Shown here one piece after another: positions 27,072-35,661 of a stretch of DNA of 64,000 nt. The position numbers were made by a program, and so were the translations under genes. Numbering within the stretch: the stretch's first letter is position 1; every line of letters starts with the position of its first letter. The DNA comes from Streptomyces mobaraensis NBRC 13819 = DSM 40847 (lineage in GTDB: Bacteria; Actinomycetota; Actinomycetes; Streptomycetales; Streptomycetaceae). The stretch is taken from contig NZ_CP072827.1 of NCBI RefSeq assembly GCF_017916255.1, positions 7,510,086-7,574,085 of the forward strand. The letters run 5' to 3'. The notes under the pieces are model-generated. The model was not told the DNA's origin. It searched no databases and worked only from the letters and a program-made list of their open reading frames with translations.

Positions 27072-28549
27072 GCCGTACACCTTTCGTCGTCCGGTTCACA
27101 CGGCGGGAGAGGGGGAGCGGAAGGAAGACCGAGGGGGAAGGCGCGCAGGCCCGGCTCGCCCAGGCCGGCCGCCGCACGCGCGCACGCCGGCCCGGCCCGG
27201 TGGTCCGGCGGGCCGCCGGGCACGGCCTCGACGCGCACCGCGCCCACCGCCAGGGACGCCGACGGCGTGGCCGCCACCAACTCCCGCACCAGCCGCTCCA
27301 GATCGGCGTGGGTGATGGTGTCGAGACCCGGCAGGCGCTCCTGCACCGCGCGGTGGTGGAGGTAGAGCGGGAAGTCGGGCAGGGCGGCCCGCAGCCCGAG
27401 ACCGGAGGCGTGCCGGGGGTTGAGCTCCGTGGCGGTGAAGCCGTCCGGGGTGAGCAGCCCGTCCACGCTGAACAGCCCGCGGTAGCCGGTCGCCCGGACC
27501 AGCTCCGTGCCCGCGCGGCGCGCCGCCCCCCGGATGTCGTCCTCGGCCGCCGCCCCCGGCCGCCAGAACGTGGACGAGCCGCAGAACAGCAACCGCCCGG
27601 TGGCCGGGTCGCCGAGCGTGACGATCTCGATGGGCGAGAACACCGCCACTCCGTCGGCCAGGGCCATGCCCAGCACACTGCACGGCACGCCGTCCACGAA
27701 GCGGGCGACGCGCACCCGCTCCGCCCGGCCGGCGAAGTCCCCGACGACGCCCGGGAGCCGCCCGGGGTCGGGCACCCAGCGCAGCCCCAGCGCGTCCCCG
27801 ACATGGCCGCGCGTCGAATCGGCCGCCACCACGACCCCGGCCGCCCCGGCCGCCCCGGCCGCCCCGGCCACCTCGGCCACCCGGTCCGCCCAGGCCCCAC
27901 CGGCCGTCCCGGCCACCCGATCCGCCCCGGGCCCACTGGCCACCCCGGCCGCATCCGTCGCCCCGGCCATCCGATCCGTCCCGAGCCCGCCGGCCACCCC
28001 AGCCGACCCACCCGCCCCCACCATCCCGGCCACCCGCCCCACGCCCGACGCCACCCGCGACAACTCGTCCACGGCCGCCACGAAATGCGGCGGCGAGGCC
28101 ACCCCGGCCGCCTCCCACATCCGGTCGATCGTCGTCTTGTCCTCGACGGCGGCCCACTCCGGCCGCCGCCACCCGTGCACCGGACGCCCGCAGAACTCCG
28201 CCACGCCGGTGCGGGGCGTCCCCAGCGCCACCCAAGCGCGCGCCGGATCCAGGCCGTCCAGCCAGTCCCGCACGCCCGCCGACGGGTCCCGCAGCCACGC
28301 CTCGAACTCCGGACGCGTCAACTCCCCTTCCGAGTCCGAGCAGTACCAGCCCGGACCGACCCGCGGCGCCCCGGGCCCCGGCCCGGTACGCGCGACGACG
28401 GCACCCACCTCGGCGCCGCACACCCGCAGTTCGTCGACCAGCGAACGGGCCCGGTGATCGAAGTCGTCGAGCAGCAGCACCGCCCGGCGCCCGGCCCAGA
28501 ACCGCCGCAGCGCCCGGGTGACCGTCTCGGTGAGTTCCGTGGGGTTCAT
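27068..28549 (-). CDS. pumM: ATP-grasp amide ligase, PumM-like, 493 aa
   Basis: The N-terminal Rossmann-like part (AVLLLDDFDHRARSLVDEL) and an ATP-grasp body are visible: the dimetal/ATP end reads GLFSVDGLLTPDGFTATELNPRHASGLG, with the metal-binding Glu and Asn. Residues about 164-241 are an unusual Gly/Ala/Val low-complexity insert with repeated DRVAG/AGAAG units, in the place of the flexible ATP lid. In the published pathway this ligase joins guanidinoacetate to the glutaminyl-aminopseudouridine. Start and stop overlap both neighbours by ATGA, so translation is tightly coupled. Confidence 0.78.
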   Translation of the reverse strand: MNPTELTETVTRALRRFWAGRRAVLLLDDFDHRARSLVDELRVCGAEVGAVVARTGPGPGAPRVGPGWYCSDSEGELTRPEFEAWLRDPSAGVRDWLDGLDPARAWVALGTPRTGVAEFCGRPVHGWRRPEWAAVEDKTTIDRMWEAAGVASPPHFVAAVDELSRVASGVGRVAGMVGAGGSAGVAGGLGTDRMAGATDAAGVASGPGADRVAGTAGGAWADRVAEVAGAAGAAGAAGVVVAADSTRGHVGDALGLRWVPDPGRLPGVVGDFAGRAERVRVARFVDGVPCSVLGMALADGVAVFSPIEIVTLGDPATGRLLFCGSSTFWRPGAAAEDDIRGAARRAGTELVRATGYRGLFSVDGLLTPDGFTATELNPRHASGLGLRAALPDFPLYLHHRAVQERLPGLDTITHADLERLVRELVAATPSASLAVGAVRVEAVPGGPPDHRAGPACARAAAGLGEPGLRAFPLGLPSAPPLPPCEPDDERCTA

Positions 28550-29793
28550 GCCTCTCCCTTCCGGCCGGCGGCGGCGGGGCGCGCCGCGCGCACCGCCGTC
28601 CTGTCCAGCCCGCGGTACACGACGGCGGCCACCAGCAGCGCACAGGCCATCACCAGCCACGGCGTGCCGCCGGACACCGAGAACAACAGCGTGTGCACGG
28701 CCGGGCCGAGCGCCCCCGACACCCCCCAGACCAACTGGTAGAAGGCGCTGTAGCGGCCGGCGTCCGAGGACGACGCGAAGGACAGCACGATGGTCATGGC
28801 CACCGCCCCGAACAGCGCCTCCCCGAGGCTGAACAGCAGGACCAGCCCCGCCACCAGCGCCGCGGCCCCCGCCGTGCCGAACCGCCCGGCCGCCACCAGC
28901 CCGCCCAGACCCGCCGCGATCAACACAGCGGCCACCGCCATCAACCGCATCGGCGACCGCTCCCGCCCCAGCCGCAGCGCCAGCGGCTGGAACGCCGGAA
29001 TGGCCACGCACGAGAGCACGTACGCCGCCGGCGGCGTCCACACCGGCATCTCCAGCCACCGCAGATACACCGGCAGGATCGAGTCGAAGGCGACGCTGGA
29101 GAGCGTGATGGCGAGCGTCGCCCCCGTGAACGCGAGGAAGCGGCGGTTCGCGAGCACCGTACGGTACGAGGCCGCGGGCACGTCGCCCCCGCTCGCGGCC
29201 GGCACGGGCGGCACCCGGCGCCCGGTCACCCGGAACAGCACCCCCGCGACGGCGAAACTCGCCGCGTTGACCAGCGGGATGCTGTGCCACAGCGCCGTCC
29301 CGCCACGATCCTCGAAGGACGCCCCCAGCGCCACACCCAGCGCACCCACACCAAGACCCACATTGCGCAGGCTGTTCAGCAGCGCGAACATGCCGCGCCG
29401 CGCCTGCTCGGCCGAGGTGACCACGGCCACCAGCCCGCCGTGCGCCGCCCAGTACAGGCGGTCGCCGAAGCTCACCGCGAAGGCGACGGCGGCCACGGCG
29501 GCCGGCCGGTCGGCGGCCAGATAGCAGGGGAACGCGGCGGCGCGGAGCGCGCAACTGAGCGTCGCCGCGCGGAACGGACCCATCCGGTCGGCGAGCGCGC
29601 CCACCGCCAGCCCGCCGGCCAGCAGCGCGGCCAGCGACCCGGTACTGAGCGCGGCCCCCGCCGAGGTGAGCGCCATCCCCTGCCCGTACGTGAAGTACAG
29701 CAGGGAGAAGGTGATCCACACACCGCTGCCCAGCGCGTCCACGACCATGGCCGTCATGAACCCGCGGCCGGGCGCCACCCCGGTCACCCCCAT
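28546..29793 (-). CDS. pumL: MFS transporter, PumL-like (export), 415 aa
   Basis: Twelve hydrophobic segments are readable, with the MFS loop motif GALADRMGPFRAATLS between helices 2 and 3. There is no large soluble domain. The start overlaps the upstream ligase gene by 10 bases and the stop overlaps the downstream one. As the only transporter in the cluster it is the likely exporter of the nucleoside product and may add to self-resistance; the second point is inference. Confidence 0.82.
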   Translation of the reverse strand: MGVTGVAPGRGFMTAMVVDALGSGVWITFSLLYFTYGQGMALTSAGAALSTGSLAALLAGGLAVGALADRMGPFRAATLSCALRAAAFPCYLAADRPAAVAAVAFAVSFGDRLYWAAHGGLVAVVTSAEQARRGMFALLNSLRNVGLGVGALGVALGASFEDRGGTALWHSIPLVNAASFAVAGVLFRVTGRRVPPVPAASGGDVPAASYRTVLANRRFLAFTGATLAITLSSVAFDSILPVYLRWLEMPVWTPPAAYVLSCVAIPAFQPLALRLGRERSPMRLMAVAAVLIAAGLGGLVAAGRFGTAGAAALVAGLVLLFSLGEALFGAVAMTIVLSFASSSDAGRYSAFYQLVWGVSGALGPAVHTLLFSVSGGTPWLVMACALLVAAVVYRGLDRTAVRAARPAAAGRKGEA

Positions 29794-30965
29794 CGGACGG
29801 CCCCGGCCCACCAGTCGTCGACCTCCCGCAGCACATCCTCCAGAGGACGCCCGTCGTCGACGCGGAAGACCAGCTCGGCGACGCGGTCCGTGCTGGACGC
29901 GGGCCCCCCGTAGCGCGCCCCCACCCGGCCGTGGGCGGTATAGCGGACGGTGCTGGGGAGCGGGCAGCGGGCGGGAAGGCGCCGCAGCACACCGGCCCGC
30001 GGCGGGAACCAGGCCCAGCCGTGCCGCGCCCGCCCGCCGGCCACCTCGACGTCGCGGATCCGCCCGGCCTGCCCGCGCAACTGGGCCGCGTACGGATTGA
30101 CCCCGGTGGTGAGCTCGAACGCCTCGGGGATGCCGCAGCCCCCCGGCCGGCAGGCGATCTCGCACAGCACGATCCCGTCGTCCGGCGTGTGGAAGAACTC
30201 GGCGTGGAAGGCCGTCACCTCCGCCACCGGCGGCAGCGCGGCGACGGTGTCGGCGGCGGCCGCGCACAGCCGCTTCGCCACCGGCTCGTCCGCCGGCAGC
30301 ATGCCGCTGACACTCGGGACACCGCGCACGGCGGTGTCCAGATTGGAGTGCAGATAACGCGAGGCGACGGAGTGCAGCACACGCCCGCCGGCCATCAGCC
30401 CGTCCACATGGCACACCACCCCGTCGACGAACCGCTCCACGAGCAGCCCCTCTCCGGTCGGCGGGCAAGCCGCCGCCGAGGCGTCGCGCAGCACCCGCAC
30501 CCCCACCGAGCCGCCCCCGTCGGCCGGCTTCACCACCACCGGGAACCCGTGCCGCGCGGCGAAGGAGCGGACACCGTCCGCGTCGTCCACCCGCGCCATC
30601 GGCGCCACGGGCACACCGCCCCGCGCGGCCAGGCGCTTCATCCGGTACTTGTCCCGGTAGGCCAGGGCGCTCCCGACCGACTGGCCCGGCAGCCCGTGCC
30701 GCTCCCGGGCCCGCGCCGCGCGCACGACGTCGATCTCCGCCGTGGTCAGCACCCGTTCGATCCGGTGAGCACGGCAGAGCGCGTCGACGACACGGTCCAC
30801 TGCGGCGTCGTCCTCGTAGTCCGGCACGGTCTCCACGTGCCGGAAATCCCGGAGCGGCACCCCCGCAGCCGCCGAGGCCGCCGTGACGACGACCAGCGAG
30901 GCGGCGGGCAGCCAGCCCGGCACGTCCGACAGGATGGTCCTGCGGTTGAGCAGCAGCAACGCCAT
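29784..30965 (-). CDS. pumK: ATP-grasp amide ligase, PumK-like, 393 aa
   Basis: A typical carboxylate-amine ligase of carbamoyl-phosphate-synthase type. RDKYRMKRLAARGGVPVAP leads into the ATP-grasp domain, FPVVVKPADGGGSVGV is the Gly-rich ATP loop with its Lys, and the metal-binding end is AFHAEFFHTPDDGIVLCEIACRPGG. In the published pathway this enzyme adds Gln to 5'-aminopseudouridine. The two ligases in the cluster (this one and PumM) share the fold but differ clearly in sequence, as expected for different acyl donors. Confidence 0.8.
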   Translation of the reverse strand: MALLLLNRRTILSDVPGWLPAASLVVVTAASAAAGVPLRDFRHVETVPDYEDDAAVDRVVDALCRAHRIERVLTTAEIDVVRAARARERHGLPGQSVGSALAYRDKYRMKRLAARGGVPVAPMARVDDADGVRSFAARHGFPVVVKPADGGGSVGVRVLRDASAAACPPTGEGLLVERFVDGVVCHVDGLMAGGRVLHSVASRYLHSNLDTAVRGVPSVSGMLPADEPVAKRLCAAAADTVAALPPVAEVTAFHAEFFHTPDDGIVLCEIACRPGGCGIPEAFELTTGVNPYAAQLRGQAGRIRDVEVAGGRARHGWAWFPPRAGVLRRLPARCPLPSTVRYTAHGRVGARYGGPASSTDRVAELVFRVDDGRPLEDVLREVDDWWAGAVRWG

Positions 30966-30977
30966 GGACGGCCCTCG

Positions 30978-31970
30978 TCATCGCTGGGTCATGAGCTGGC
31001 GCAGCGCCGTCGTGGCGTAACTGCCGGAGGGGAGCTGGAAACCCAGCTCGACCGCCCGGCGGCCCGGGAAGGCGTCGTCCGGGCCGTGCGCGCCGACCGT
31101 CACCAGGGTCTGGACCACCGTCGGCCGCACGACCCGGTGCTCCTCGGGACCGTCCGCCCACGTGTAGCGGGTGTACGCCAGCTCGGGGCAGCGCGCCTGC
31201 AGGGCCGCCGCCTCCCGCGCGCCGGCCGGGAAGCGGTAGGGCAGACCGTCCACCGTCACGTCCCGGGCGTGCTCGGCACCGATCAGCCCGCGGACCTCGG
31301 CGTTCCACCGGTACGACGAGTGCGCCGCCAGATAGAAGGCGACCGTGCGCGGGTCGAGCGAGCGGAAGAAGTCCTCGTCGGGGCCCGTCCAGTCGCGCGC
31401 GGAGGCGCTTTCGGGCGCGCCGAGCCCGGCGAGCTCGTGCCGGGCCCGCGCCCACTCCTCGTCCAGGAGCGCGGCGCCGACGAGATGGGTGCGCTTGGGG
31501 CCGCCGGGCACGCCGAAGCGCTGGGTGTCGTAGTAGTTGACGAACAGCAGGTTGATCCGGCGCCGCCCGGCGAGCCGTCCGGCGGCACCGTCGTCCAGGT
31601 CGCGCAGGACCACGCGGAAGGCATTGCCCTCCAGCCCGCCGACGGCCAGCGGCTCGTGCCCGTACCCGTAGTGCGCCAGCCGTAACCGCCGCTCCCCGTC
31701 CGGGAATTCGGGGAGCCCGTCGGCGAGCGCCCGCGCGGGGACGGACAGCAGCTGCTCGGTCACCCCGTCCTCGTCCTTGAGCCCGGCGTACCGCACCTCC
31801 CGGCCGGCGACGCCGATGCGGTCGGCGAGCAGGCGGACGGCTTCCATGGTGGTGTAGCCGCGCTTGTGCAGCAGGAGGTAGCGGTGTGCGGCCGAGGCGT
31901 CGTCGGTGAGCGGGACGACGAGGTTCTCGCGGACGCGGAAGTCCTCGGGACGGTGCTTGAGTACGAACAA
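30978..31970 (-). CDS. pumJ: TruD-type pseudouridine synthase, PumJ-like, 330 aa
   Basis: The catalytic Asp motif of TruD is present near residue 70 (RYAGLKDEDGVTEQ), as are the conserved start FVLKHRPEDFRVREN and INLLFVNYYDTQRFG. PumJ enzymes form a branch of TruD that makes free pseudouridine for antibiotic synthesis. No ATG fits the family start; the open frame reaches back to 32105 and would overlap the GMC gene. A TTG at 31970 lies six bases after GAGGAG and exactly at the conserved N-terminus, so I use TTG. It lies 73 bases after the GMC oxidoreductase gene in the same operon. Confidence 0.87.
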   Translation of the reverse strand: MFVLKHRPEDFRVRENLVVPLTDDASAAHRYLLLHKRGYTTMEAVRLLADRIGVAGREVRYAGLKDEDGVTEQLLSVPARALADGLPEFPDGERRLRLAHYGYGHEPLAVGGLEGNAFRVVLRDLDDGAAGRLAGRRRINLLFVNYYDTQRFGVPGGPKRTHLVGAALLDEEWARARHELAGLGAPESASARDWTGPDEDFFRSLDPRTVAFYLAAHSSYRWNAEVRGLIGAEHARDVTVDGLPYRFPAGAREAAALQARCPELAYTRYTWADGPEEHRVVRPTVVQTLVTVGAHGPDDAFPGRRAVELGFQLPSGSYATTALRQLMTQR

Positions 31971-32043
31971 CGTGGTCTCCTCGCGGGAAGTCGTGGCCGC
32001 CACACGCCGGGACGGCCGGGCCGAGGGGTACGTGAACGGCGGT

Positions 32044-33609
32044 TCAGCCACCGAGGGCCGCGACGCGTTCCCCCACCGCGACGGCCGCCAGGTTCGTGTT
32101 GACACGCAGCGGCACAGGGATCACCGACGCGTCCGCCACCCGCAGCCCCTCCACCCCGTGCACTCGGCAGGACGCGTCCACGACGGCCCCGGGATCGTCA
32201 GCGGACCCCATGCGCGCGGTCCCCATCGGGTGGTGCGCCGTGCGCGCCGCGTTCCGCACGAAGCCGTCCAGTGCCGTCCGCGACCGGATGGTCTCCTCGT
32301 CCATGTCGATGATCTCCTTGGTGAGCGCCGCGAACGCGGGCTGCCGCAGCAGCTCCCAGCACAGCCGGACCCCCTCGCGCTGGCGCCGCAGGTCCTCCGG
32401 GTCCCGCGCGTGGTCGAGGGCGATCCGCGGCGGGACGGCGGGATCGCGCGACACCGCCGTGACCGTCCCCCGGCCGCGCGGGGCCATCAGGTTCGAGGTC
32501 AGCATGAACGCCCGCCCGTCCGGCACCCGGCCGGCCACCTGCGGGGCGTACACGTCGAGTTCGACGTGGTTGAGGGCGTACAGCTGCATGTCGTCGGGGG
32601 TGTCCGAGCCCGGCGCGGTGTAGCGCAGCACCACCTGGGCGCAGGGGTCGCGCGGGTCGCAGAGCCCGCCCGGCCGGGGGATGACCCCGATGGCGACCTG
32701 CGAGTGGTCGACGAGGCCGGCGCCGACGCCCGGCAGGTCCACGACGACCCCGACGCCGAGCTCCCGCAGGACGGCGGCCGGGCCGACGCCCGAGCGGTGC
32801 AGGACGGCGGGCGTCCCGTACGCGCCCGCGCAGAGGGTGACCCGCGCCCCGCGCACCTCGACCGACCCGCCGTCCGCCCGCGCCAGCGCGACGCCCGTCG
32901 CCCGCGTCCCCTCGAACAGGACCCGGTCCACCGGACTCCCCGCCAGGACCGTGAGATGGGGGCGCCGGCGCGCGGGTCCGAGATAGGCGCCGGCCGTGGA
33001 GACGCGCACCCCGCCGTCGGCGAGGTTCAGCGGCAGCGGCCCGACCCCGGTGGCCCCGGGCGCGTTGTGGTCCTCGGCGTACGGATGCCCGGCCGCCGCC
33101 GCGGTGTCCACCAGCGCCGCCGACAGGGGCGTCCACGTGGCGCGCGGGGCGCGGCGGACCGGCAGCGGGCCGTCCGACCCGTGGTGCGGGCCGCCGAAAT
33201 CGGCGTCGGCCTCCAGCCGGTTGAGGTACGGCAGGATCTCCGGCCACGACCAGCCGCCCCCGCCCGCCGCCCGCGCCCACCGGGCGAAGTCGTCGGGGAC
33301 GGGCCGCAGGGCCAGGCAGGTGTTGACCGCGGAGCAGCCGCCGACCACCTTGCCGCGCGGTACGGGCAGGGGCGTGCCGTCGTCCCGGACGGCCGTCAAC
33401 GCCCAGTCGTGGGCGACCATCGACGGCGTACACCCGTTGCGCAGGTCCTCCGGCAGCGGGGAGCCCGCCGGGTAGTCGGGACCGGCCTCGATCAGCAGGA
33501 CCCGCCGGCCGGGATCCTCGGACAGCCGGGCGGCGAGCACCGCGCCGGCCGACCCCGCGCCGACCACGATCTCGTCGAACTCCCTTGATTCCACCGGTAC
33601 GTCACGCAC
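32044..33609 (-). CDS. pumI: GMC-family FAD oxidoreductase, PumI-like, 521 aa
   Basis: The N-terminal dinucleotide-binding motif is FDEIVVGAGSAGAVLAARLSE, followed by the second GMC signature PRGKVVGGCSAVN. The C-terminal active-site region reads ARTAHHPMGTARMG with the conserved His, and then RVADASVIPVPLRVNTNLAAVAVGER. Expected role: oxidation of the 5'-hydroxyl of pseudouridine to the aldehyde for transamination. The GTG at 33609 was chosen because GAGAGGAG lies eight bases upstream; it overlaps the stop of the kinase-like gene. Confidence 0.86.
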   Translation of the reverse strand: MRDVPVESREFDEIVVGAGSAGAVLAARLSEDPGRRVLLIEAGPDYPAGSPLPEDLRNGCTPSMVAHDWALTAVRDDGTPLPVPRGKVVGGCSAVNTCLALRPVPDDFARWARAAGGGGWSWPEILPYLNRLEADADFGGPHHGSDGPLPVRRAPRATWTPLSAALVDTAAAAGHPYAEDHNAPGATGVGPLPLNLADGGVRVSTAGAYLGPARRRPHLTVLAGSPVDRVLFEGTRATGVALARADGGSVEVRGARVTLCAGAYGTPAVLHRSGVGPAAVLRELGVGVVVDLPGVGAGLVDHSQVAIGVIPRPGGLCDPRDPCAQVVLRYTAPGSDTPDDMQLYALNHVELDVYAPQVAGRVPDGRAFMLTSNLMAPRGRGTVTAVSRDPAVPPRIALDHARDPEDLRRQREGVRLCWELLRQPAFAALTKEIIDMDEETIRSRTALDGFVRNAARTAHHPMGTARMGSADDPGAVVDASCRVHGVEGLRVADASVIPVPLRVNTNLAAVAVGERVAALGG

Positions 33610-34192
33610 GCGCGACACTCCTCTCACGGCCCTGCCGGATCAGCCAGCGCGCCAGCTCCGCGGGGCGGGTGAACCGCAGCACACGCGGCAGGTCCCCGCG
33701 GCCGGCCGCGGCCAGCGCCCGCAACTCGTCGCGCGTGCCGTGCCGGGTGGCCCAGCCGTAGCGCAGGATGTTCTCGGGATCGGTGAACACGGTGCGCAGC
33801 GGCGCCTCCTGGTTGCCGCTCCACAGCACCTCGCGGTGCAGGGAGCGCTGCAGCGTCCGCAGCAGCAGGCTCGTCATGGTGAGACCCGTGGGGTAGTCGA
33901 GCCAGACGAGCAGCTCGGCGCGGTCCGCCAGCACCCCGTTGACCTCGGGGTAGTGCCATTCGGTGACCCAGCGGGGCTGCCGCGTCGCCCGCTCGACGTC
34001 GTCGGCGAACCCGGGCCGCACGGTCCAGCCGGGCCCGTAGTAGAGCGCGTCCAGCTCGATGCGCGGCAGATCGAAGAGCGCGGCGAGCTTGCCGGCCACG
34101 GTGGTCTTGCCCGCCCCGCTGCCTCCCGCGACGAGGACGCGGTCCGGCGGGCGGGGCAGCGGGCGCGCCGGGTCGATGACGTGCAGGGGCAC
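33602..34192 (-). CDS. pumH: P-loop adenylate-kinase-like protein, PumH-like, 196 aa
   Basis: Walker A is VAGGSGAGKTTVAGKLAALF; then LPRIELDALYYGPGW and LVWLDYPTGLT follow the pattern of small kinases of the adenylate kinase/topology-modulation type. GAGAGGA lies seven bases before the GTG at 34192; the longer open frame to 34270 lacks a site. It heads the minus-strand operon. Its step in the pathway is not clear to me; nucleoside or nucleotide phosphoryl transfer is the natural guess. A dyad at 34238-34259 lies in its promoter region. Confidence 0.75.
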   Translation of the reverse strand: MPLHVIDPARPLPRPPDRVLVAGGSGAGKTTVAGKLAALFDLPRIELDALYYGPGWTVRPGFADDVERATRQPRWVTEWHYPEVNGVLADRAELLVWLDYPTGLTMTSLLLRTLQRSLHREVLWSGNQEAPLRTVFTDPENILRYGWATRHGTRDELRALAAAGRGDLPRVLRFTRPAELARWLIRQGRERSVARA

Positions 34193-34237
34193 CGTCGATT
34201 CCTCTCCACCGGTTCGGGACCTGCGGACCGCAGCCAT

Positions 34238-34259
34238 GATCACCGCAACTCCGGTGATC
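34238..34259. promoter_or_regulatory. Dyad in the divergent pumH-pumG promoter region
   Basis: GATCACCG and CGGTGATC are perfect 8-bp arms around CAACTC, midway between the divergent starts at 34192 and 34318. It is a candidate operator for the pumF regulator or another cluster regulator (inference). Confidence 0.4.
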
Positions 34260-34317
34260 GGGACCCTCACAGATGTACGGGTGTGCCGGGACGGTGGTTG
34301 GCTGCATGATCCTCGGC

Positions 34318-35661
34318 ATGTCGACCGTCAACGCACCGACCGTCAACGCACCGACCGTGGACGTGGACGCACTCGTGGATGTGGACGAGGCGACGGCGCG
34401 CGAGCGCGACCACCGCTTCGTGTGGCACCCGTGGTCACCCGTGAGAAAGGACCCCGGCGACGGCCCGATCGTCCTGTCGGGCACCGGCTACCGCGTACGC
34501 GACGCCTCCGGACGGTCCTACCTGGACGCGATGGCGTCGGCCATGAACTCCAGCTGCGGCTACGCCCACCCGGACCTGATCGCCGCCGCCGAACGGCAGC
34601 TCGCCCGGCTGCCGCACTTCGACCTCAGCGTCGGCACCCACCTCCCGGTCGGCGCGGTGGCCGAACGGCTCGCCGCGCTGCTGCCGGGGGAGCTGGGCCG
34701 GACGCTGTTCGTCAACAGCGGCTCCGAGGCGACCGAGGCGGCGGTACGCGTCGCCCACGGCTACTGGCGCAACCTCGGCCGGCCCCGGAACCGGATCGTC
34801 ACCCTCGCGGCCGGATACCACGGCACCACCCTGGTCGCCCAGCACCTCTCCGGCCTCCCCACCAACGCCACCCACGCCCAGGCCCCCTTCCCGGTGACCC
34901 GGGTCGAGTTCCCGGCCGAGCCCCGCCGACTGCGCGCCCCCGAATCGCTGGCGCCACTGGCGGCCGCCTTCGAACAGGCCGTGCTCGACGGGGAACCGCC
35001 CGCGGCCGTCTTCGTCGAGGCGCTCGTCAACGTCGGCGGCGGCGTGGTCCTGCCCGCCGGCTTCCTGCGGGCGCTGCGCGACCTCTGCGACCGCAGCGGC
35101 GCCCTGCTCGTCCTCGACGAGGTGTTCTGCGGCTTCGGCCGCACGGGCCGGATGTTCGGCTTCGACCACGACGGCATCACGCCCGACCTGGTCACCATGA
35201 GCAAGGGCCTGAGCGGCGGCTACATCCCGTTCGCGGCCCTGAGCACCACGGAAGCCGTCTACCGCACCTTCGCCGACGACCCGCTCATCGGCGGCCTGCG
35301 CTACGGCCACACCACCGGCGGACACGCGGTGGCCTGCGCGGTCGCGCTGGCCGTCCTCGACGTCATCGAGCGCCGGGATCTCGTCACGGCGTCCGCCGCG
35401 CGCGGGCGACAGCTGCTCGACGGTCTGCTCCCGCTCGACGAGCACCCCGAGGTCGCCGACGTCCGCGGACTGGGGCTGGTCGCCACGGTCGAGTGCCACC
35501 GCGAGGAGTTCGCCGCCGTCACGGTCGCCCGGGCCCGCGAACGCGGCGTGCTGCTGCGCCGGCAGGGGCGCGCCGTGATGGCGATCCCGCCGCTGGTCAT
35601 CGACGAGGCAGGGGTGAACGAACTGGTCGACGCGGTGGGGCAGGCCGTTGCGGGCAACTGA
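34318..35661 (+). CDS. pumG: Class III PLP aminotransferase, PumG-like, 447 aa
   Basis: A complete class III (omega) aminotransferase: SGSEATEAAVRVAHGYWR and AAGYHGTT in the cofactor-binding part, LLVLDEVFCGFGRTGRMFGFDHDGITPDLVTMSKGLSGGYIP with the PLP Lys, and the C-terminal GLGLVATVE. Expected role: conversion of the 5'-oxo pseudouridine to 5'-aminopseudouridine. The start is uncertain among ATG codons at 34273, 34306 and 34318; none has a good ribosome site, and I use 34318. Codons NAPT are duplicated near the N-terminus. The 3' end overlaps pumF by 65 bases, tail to tail. Confidence 0.86.
   Translation: MSTVNAPTVNAPTVDVDALVDVDEATARERDHRFVWHPWSPVRKDPGDGPIVLSGTGYRVRDASGRSYLDAMASAMNSSCGYAHPDLIAAAERQLARLPHFDLSVGTHLPVGAVAERLAALLPGELGRTLFVNSGSEATEAAVRVAHGYWRNLGRPRNRIVTLAAGYHGTTLVAQHLSGLPTNATHAQAPFPVTRVEFPAEPRRLRAPESLAPLAAAFEQAVLDGEPPAAVFVEALVNVGGGVVLPAGFLRALRDLCDRSGALLVLDEVFCGFGRTGRMFGFDHDGITPDLVTMSKGLSGGYIPFAALSTTEAVYRTFADDPLIGGLRYGHTTGGHAVACAVALAVLDVIERRDLVTASAARGRQLLDGLLPLDEHPEVADVRGLGLVATVECHREEFAAVTVARARERGVLLRRQGRAVMAIPPLVIDEAGVNELVDAVGQAVAGN

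Noticed and set aside
32044..32105. Upstream start of the TruD-like gene at 32105
   Set aside because: It would overlap the GMC gene by 62 bases, adds a non-conserved Arg/Ser-rich tail and has no ribosome site.
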